DNA from: Methylobacterium variabile
Lineage (GTDB): Bacteria; Pseudomonadota; Alphaproteobacteria; Rhizobiales; Beijerinckiaceae
Assembly: GCF_001043975.1 (NCBI RefSeq)
Contig: NZ_LABY01000165.1
Coordinates: 1 to 32,726, forward strand
Direction of reading: 5' to 3'
DNA: 32,726 nucleotides
Shown in pieces: positions 29,895-32,726 of this stretch. Position 1 is the first letter of the stretch; every line of letters begins with the position of its first letter. The notes under the pieces were generated by a model. The model did not search any database. It saw nothing but the letters and a program-made list of their open reading frames with translations, and had not been told where the DNA came from. The position numbers and the translations under genes were made by a program.

Positions 29895-30158
29895 ATGCGA
29901 GCTTCAGCGATCCGGGTTTCCGTAGCGGCGGCCCTCGTCCTCGGAACGGCGGGCGCGGCGCTTGCCCGCAACAGCGATTCCGGCAGCGGGCTCTCGCCCT
30001 ACGCCGCCCTCAGCGGCAACGACCGCTCCGCCGGCGTCAACAACGGCAATTTCCGGCAGCCGCGCTACGACCCGTACCTGCGCACCTACGGCCGCCCGCC
30101 GTCCGGCTATCTCTACCGCCCGGCGCCGCCGGCCTACTACTACGGCTACCCGTACTGA
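29895..30158 (+). CDS. Small exported Tyr/Pro-rich protein, unknown function
   Basis: 87 residues. A signal peptide with the core V-S-V-A-A-A-L-V-L-G-T-A-G-A-A-L-A is followed by a short Ser/Asn-rich mature protein ending A-Y-Y-Y-G-Y-P-Y. AAAGGAG lies about eight bases before the ATG, a strong ribosome binding site. No family is recognised. Proteins of this kind, small, exported and Tyr-rich, are common in Methylobacterium-like genomes. The EcfG-type promoter upstream suggests a stress-induced periplasmic or surface protein. Confidence 0.7.
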   Translation: MRASAIRVSVAAALVLGTAGAALARNSDSGSGLSPYAALSGNDRSAGVNNGNFRQPRYDPYLRTYGRPPSGYLYRPAPPAYYYGYPY

Positions 30159-30230
30159 GGCGCGGTTCCTGCGGCCGGGCCCCTTGATCCGGCCGCGTTT
30201 CCTGGCGACGACCGTCCGGCGGCAACCGGA

Positions 30231-31646
30231 ATGCCGCCGGGAGACAACGATGCCGACACGCCTCCGACCCCGCCCGGCCGCGTTGCTCCCGGCATGAGCC
30301 TGCCGCCCGCGACCCGCGAGGGCCTGGACGCCCTGCGCCGGGGCGACCTCGCCGGAGCCCGGGAGCTGCGGCTTCCCGGCGGCCCCGAAGGGCGCCTCAC
30401 CGAGGTGCCGTCCGAGATCCTCGGCCTCGCCGACACCCTCGAGTTCCTCGACCTCAGCCACAACGACCTGACCGCGCTGCCCGCCGATCTCGGCCGCCTG
30501 CGCCGGCTCCGGGTGCTGTTCTGCTCCGGCAACCGCTTCGCGCAGCTGCCGCCGGTCCTCGGCGACTGCGCGGCCCTGAGCCAGGTCGGCTTTCGCGGCT
30601 CCGGCCTCGCCGAGGTTCCGGCCGAGGCGCTGCCGCCGGCCCTGCGCTGGCTCACCCTCACCGACAACGCGATCGAGGCCCTGCCCGCGGCGATCGGGGC
30701 CCGGCCGCTGCTGCAGAAGCTGATGCTGGCGGGCAACCGCCTGCGGGCCCTGCCGGAGAGCCTGGGGAGCGCGGAGAACCTCGAGCTCCTGCGCATCGCC
30801 GCCAACGGGTTCGAGGCGCTGCCCGCCTGCCTTGGCGCCCTGCCCCGCTTGGCCTGGCTGTCCTGGGCCGGCAACCCGTTCGAGGACCGGGCCGCGCCCG
30901 CGGCGGTCGCGGCGGAGCCCGTCGCCTGGGCCGACCTCGCGGCCGGCCCGCTCCTCGGCGAGGGTGCCTCCGGGCGGGTGATGCGGGCCGCCTGGCGCCC
31001 CGGCGGGGCGGAGCCGGCGCGCGCCGTCGCCCTCAAGCTGTTCAAGGGGGCGATGACCAGCGACGGCCTGCCGGAGCGCGAGATGGCGGCCTGCCTGGCG
31101 GCCGGCGCGCACCCGCACCTCACCGGCGGCCTCGGCCGCCTCGTCGACCATCCGGCCGGCGCCCAGGGCCTGCTGATGCCGCTGCTGCCCGAGGGCTGGC
31201 GGGTGCTCGCCGGCCCCCCGAGCCTCGCGAGCTGCAGCCGCGACGTCTACGATCCCGCCCTGCGCCTGCCGCCCGCGGCGGCCCTGCGCCTCGCGCGGGG
31301 CGTCGCGGCGGGCGCCGCGCACCTGCACGCGCGGGGCTTCGGCCATGGCGACCTCTACGCGCACAACATCCTGTGGGACGGGACGCGCGGCGAGGCGGTG
31401 CTGAGCGATCTCGGCGCCGCCTCCGCCCTGCCCGCGGGTCCCGAGGGCGAGTTCCTGCAGCGGCTCGACGTGCGGGCCTTCGGGCTGCTGCTCGAGGAGC
31501 TGGGAGCGATCTCGCCCCTCGCCCACCCGGCCCTCGACGCCCTCGTCCGGGCCTGCACCGGACCCGACCCGGCGGCGCGCCCGGCGATGGCCGAGGTGCG
31601 GCGCATCCTCGACGCCGTCGTCCTTCCCGAGACAGAACCGGCGTGA
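30231..31646 (+). CDS. Leucine-rich-repeat protein kinase fusion
   Basis: 471 residues from 30231, or 450 from the ATG at 30294, which is nearer to where family similarity begins. Neither start has a good ribosome binding site. Residues about 45-215 hold six to seven leucine-rich repeats of the L-x-x-L-x-L-x-x-N-x-L-x-x-L-P type. A protein-kinase-like domain follows: glycine loop G-E-G-A-S-G-R-V at 243-250, Lys269 in A-L-K-L-F-K, catalytic loop H-G-D-L-Y-A-H-N at 372-379, and S-D-L-G at 392-395 in place of D-F-G. It is probably cytosolic and active, with the LRR part sensing or docking a partner. The target is unknown. Confidence 0.88.
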   Translation: MPPGDNDADTPPTPPGRVAPGMSLPPATREGLDALRRGDLAGARELRLPGGPEGRLTEVPSEILGLADTLEFLDLSHNDLTALPADLGRLRRLRVLFCSGNRFAQLPPVLGDCAALSQVGFRGSGLAEVPAEALPPALRWLTLTDNAIEALPAAIGARPLLQKLMLAGNRLRALPESLGSAENLELLRIAANGFEALPACLGALPRLAWLSWAGNPFEDRAAPAAVAAEPVAWADLAAGPLLGEGASGRVMRAAWRPGGAEPARAVALKLFKGAMTSDGLPEREMAACLAAGAHPHLTGGLGRLVDHPAGAQGLLMPLLPEGWRVLAGPPSLASCSRDVYDPALRLPPAAALRLARGVAAGAAHLHARGFGHGDLYAHNILWDGTRGEAVLSDLGAASALPAGPEGEFLQRLDVRAFGLLLEELGAISPLAHPALDALVRACTGPDPAARPAMAEVRRILDAVVLPETEPA

Positions 31647-31649
31647 CCG

Positions 31650-31677
31650 GCCCCGCGGCCCTGCCGGGCCACGGGGC
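31650..31677. terminator. Hairpin between convergent genes
   Basis: GCCCCG-C-GGCCC (31650-31661) pairs with GGGCC-A-CGGGGC (31666-31677): 11 base pairs, one mismatch and a four-base loop. It lies between the kinase stop at 31646 and the catalase stop at 31690. It is a likely bidirectional terminator without a U-run. Confidence 0.5.
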
Positions 31678-31689
31678 GGCCGTCGCGGA

Positions 31690-32604
31690 TCAGCGGCTCT
31701 TCTTGTAGAGCTTGCTCGCGATCTCGAAGATCTCTTCCGGCTTGTAGTTCGGCGCGAAGGCGCCGTAATTGCCGTCGAGTTCCGGGATCTTGCCGCCTTC
31801 GGGCGCGCCGTCGACGACCTCGAGGTTGCCCGGAGGATCGCCCGGCAGCGCCACCTCGTCGTTCGACCAGACGCCCGCCGCCTCCGGGTAGTCCGGAGAA
31901 TTGAACCGGTAGAGCCGGCGGTGGCTGCCCTCCTGGAGGTACTTCTGACACTCCGGAATGCGGTCGAGGTTGATGTTGGGGGTCGGCAGCATCTGCTCGA
32001 TGGCCACGCCCGTGAGCTTCTTCAGCGCCAGCGCGTAGGCGTGGGCGTGGACCGAGCCGCGCACCAGCAGGTAGCCGCAGACCTCGCGACCGGTCGGGTC
32101 CTTCAGGGTCTCGTAGACCCGCAGCTTGTGGATGCGGGCGCCGCATTCGAGGTGGAAGTTGTGCAGGAGGTCGATGATGATGTTCCCGGTCGTGGTGACC
32201 ATGTCCATGTTCCACGACGCGGCGTTCGAGTTCATCGGCATCGCGCCGCCGCCGTTGCTGAGGAAGCTGCCGGCGAGGCGGATGTCCTGCATGTCGTGGA
32301 ACGGGGCCTTCGACACGTCGACGTCCGGCGTCGGGTCGCCGGGTCCGTTGTTGAGCATCGCCACGCCGGTCGAGACCAGCTCGACGTGACCGAGCTCCTC
32401 CATGAAGATGCTCGAGACCAGGCTGTAGAACGGCCGCAGCTTGGACTTGTCGCGGAAGTTGAAGCTCTGGAACATGTAGTTCCCGAGCGTCGACATCTCG
32501 CCGTACTTGCCCCCGAGCAGCTCCTGCAGGGCGGCGGCGGCGTTCGGGTCGGGCCTCTTGGGCTGCGGCAGCTCGGCCTGCAGGCGGTCGATCCTCATGA
32601 ACAT
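31690..32604 (-). CDS. Manganese catalase
   Basis: 304 residues. Dimanganese ligands appear at family-consistent spacing: Glu36, Glu70 with His73 in M-E-E-L-G-H-V-E-L, Glu153 in H-L-E-C-G-A-R-I-H, and His186 in R-G-S-V-H-A-H-A-Y. It disproportionates hydrogen peroxide in the cytosol without haem. GGAAAGG eight bases upstream supports the ATG at 32604; a GTG at 32610 is in frame but too close to that site. A near-match to the EcfG promoter lies about 60 bases upstream, consistent with catalases of this type often belonging to the general stress response of Alphaproteobacteria. Confidence 0.95.
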   Translation of the reverse strand: MFMRIDRLQAELPQPKRPDPNAAAALQELLGGKYGEMSTLGNYMFQSFNFRDKSKLRPFYSLVSSIFMEELGHVELVSTGVAMLNNGPGDPTPDVDVSKAPFHDMQDIRLAGSFLSNGGGAMPMNSNAASWNMDMVTTTGNIIIDLLHNFHLECGARIHKLRVYETLKDPTGREVCGYLLVRGSVHAHAYALALKKLTGVAIEQMLPTPNINLDRIPECQKYLQEGSHRRLYRFNSPDYPEAAGVWSNDEVALPGDPPGNLEVVDGAPEGGKIPELDGNYGAFAPNYKPEEIFEIASKLYKKSR

Positions 32605-32663
32605 GGGCACGGCCTTTCCGGTCGGGGAGCCTCCCCGAGGGGTCGGGGATAGTCCCGGGGGGC

Positions 32664-32688
32664 ATCGGATTGATTCAGGTTAGGTTCC
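32664..32688 (-). promoter_or_regulatory. EcfG-like promoter upstream of manganese catalase
   Basis: On the minus strand GGAAC (complement of 32684-32688) is followed after 16 bases by CGAT (complement of 32664-32667), one mismatch in the -10 element from GGAAC-N16/17-CGTT. It lies 59 bases upstream of the ATG at 32604. Plausible but not exact. Confidence 0.4.
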
Positions 32689-32726
32689 GCCGCGTGCCCG
32701 CCTCGGGCGCATCGGTCGCAGGCGGG

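Overview
The window is high-GC DNA (one sampled 60-base stretch at 21061-21120 has 43 G/C) carrying alphaproteobacterial gene sets. These include lipA followed directly by a RatA/COQ10-like gene, a CopG-like regulator ahead of a PHB-depolymerase-family esterase, an amidoligase, and GGAAC-N16/17-CGTT promoter motifs of the EcfG general-stress sigma factor. A Methylobacterium-like member of the Rhizobiales is the best guess. That is inference from gene content, because no rRNA gene or species marker is present. No tRNA, rRNA, CRISPR array, integrase or transposase was seen.

Layout. 1-4902: small exported and hypothetical proteins, a ChaC-type gamma-glutamylcyclotransferase, an alpha/beta hydrolase, and a large exported SGNH esterase. 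4903-6900: a low-GC island with a two-gene operon, a 181-residue unknown protein (TTG start) and an XRE-HTH/ImmA-type metallopeptidase. 6980-10000: RatA-like protein and lipoyl synthase (lipA), a GlsB/YeaQ membrane protein, and an exported PRC-barrel protein with an EcfG-type promoter. 9524-12421: a minus-strand operon of GT39, GT2 and LAB_N proteins that fits lipid A or lipid-linked sugar modification. 13321-17435: an Fe(3+)-type ABC importer in the order ATPase, binding protein, permease. 17464-19268: CopG-like regulator and PHB-depolymerase-family esterase, with a clear three-half-site operator. 19638-21835: membrane adenylate/guanylate cyclase translationally coupled to an amidoligase. 21869-23062: tryptophanyl-tRNA synthetase behind a complete-looking Trp attenuator. 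23142-26246: LLM flavin monooxygenase, HAD nucleotidase, small SGNH hydrolase and a dienelactone-hydrolase-like protein. 26737-29590: M10 metalloprotease fused to a Hint domain, then a methyltransferase. 29895-32604: small exported protein, LRR-protein kinase fusion, manganese catalase.

The most interesting system is at 21869-22030. A 16-codon leader peptide with tandem Trp codons sits in an RNA that can fold into a 1:2 pause hairpin, a 2:3 antiterminator and a 3:4 terminator immediately upstream of trpS. The synthetase is of a type divergent from housekeeping TrpRS. At the two positions I align with Gln9 and His43 of Geobacillus stearothermophilus TrpRS it has Arg and Gln. Together this suggests an inducible auxiliary TrpRS that responds to shortage of charged tRNA-Trp. 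Other points of interest are the low-GC XRE/ImmA island, the protease-Hint fusion, the cyclase-amidoligase pair and the EcfG-type promoters.
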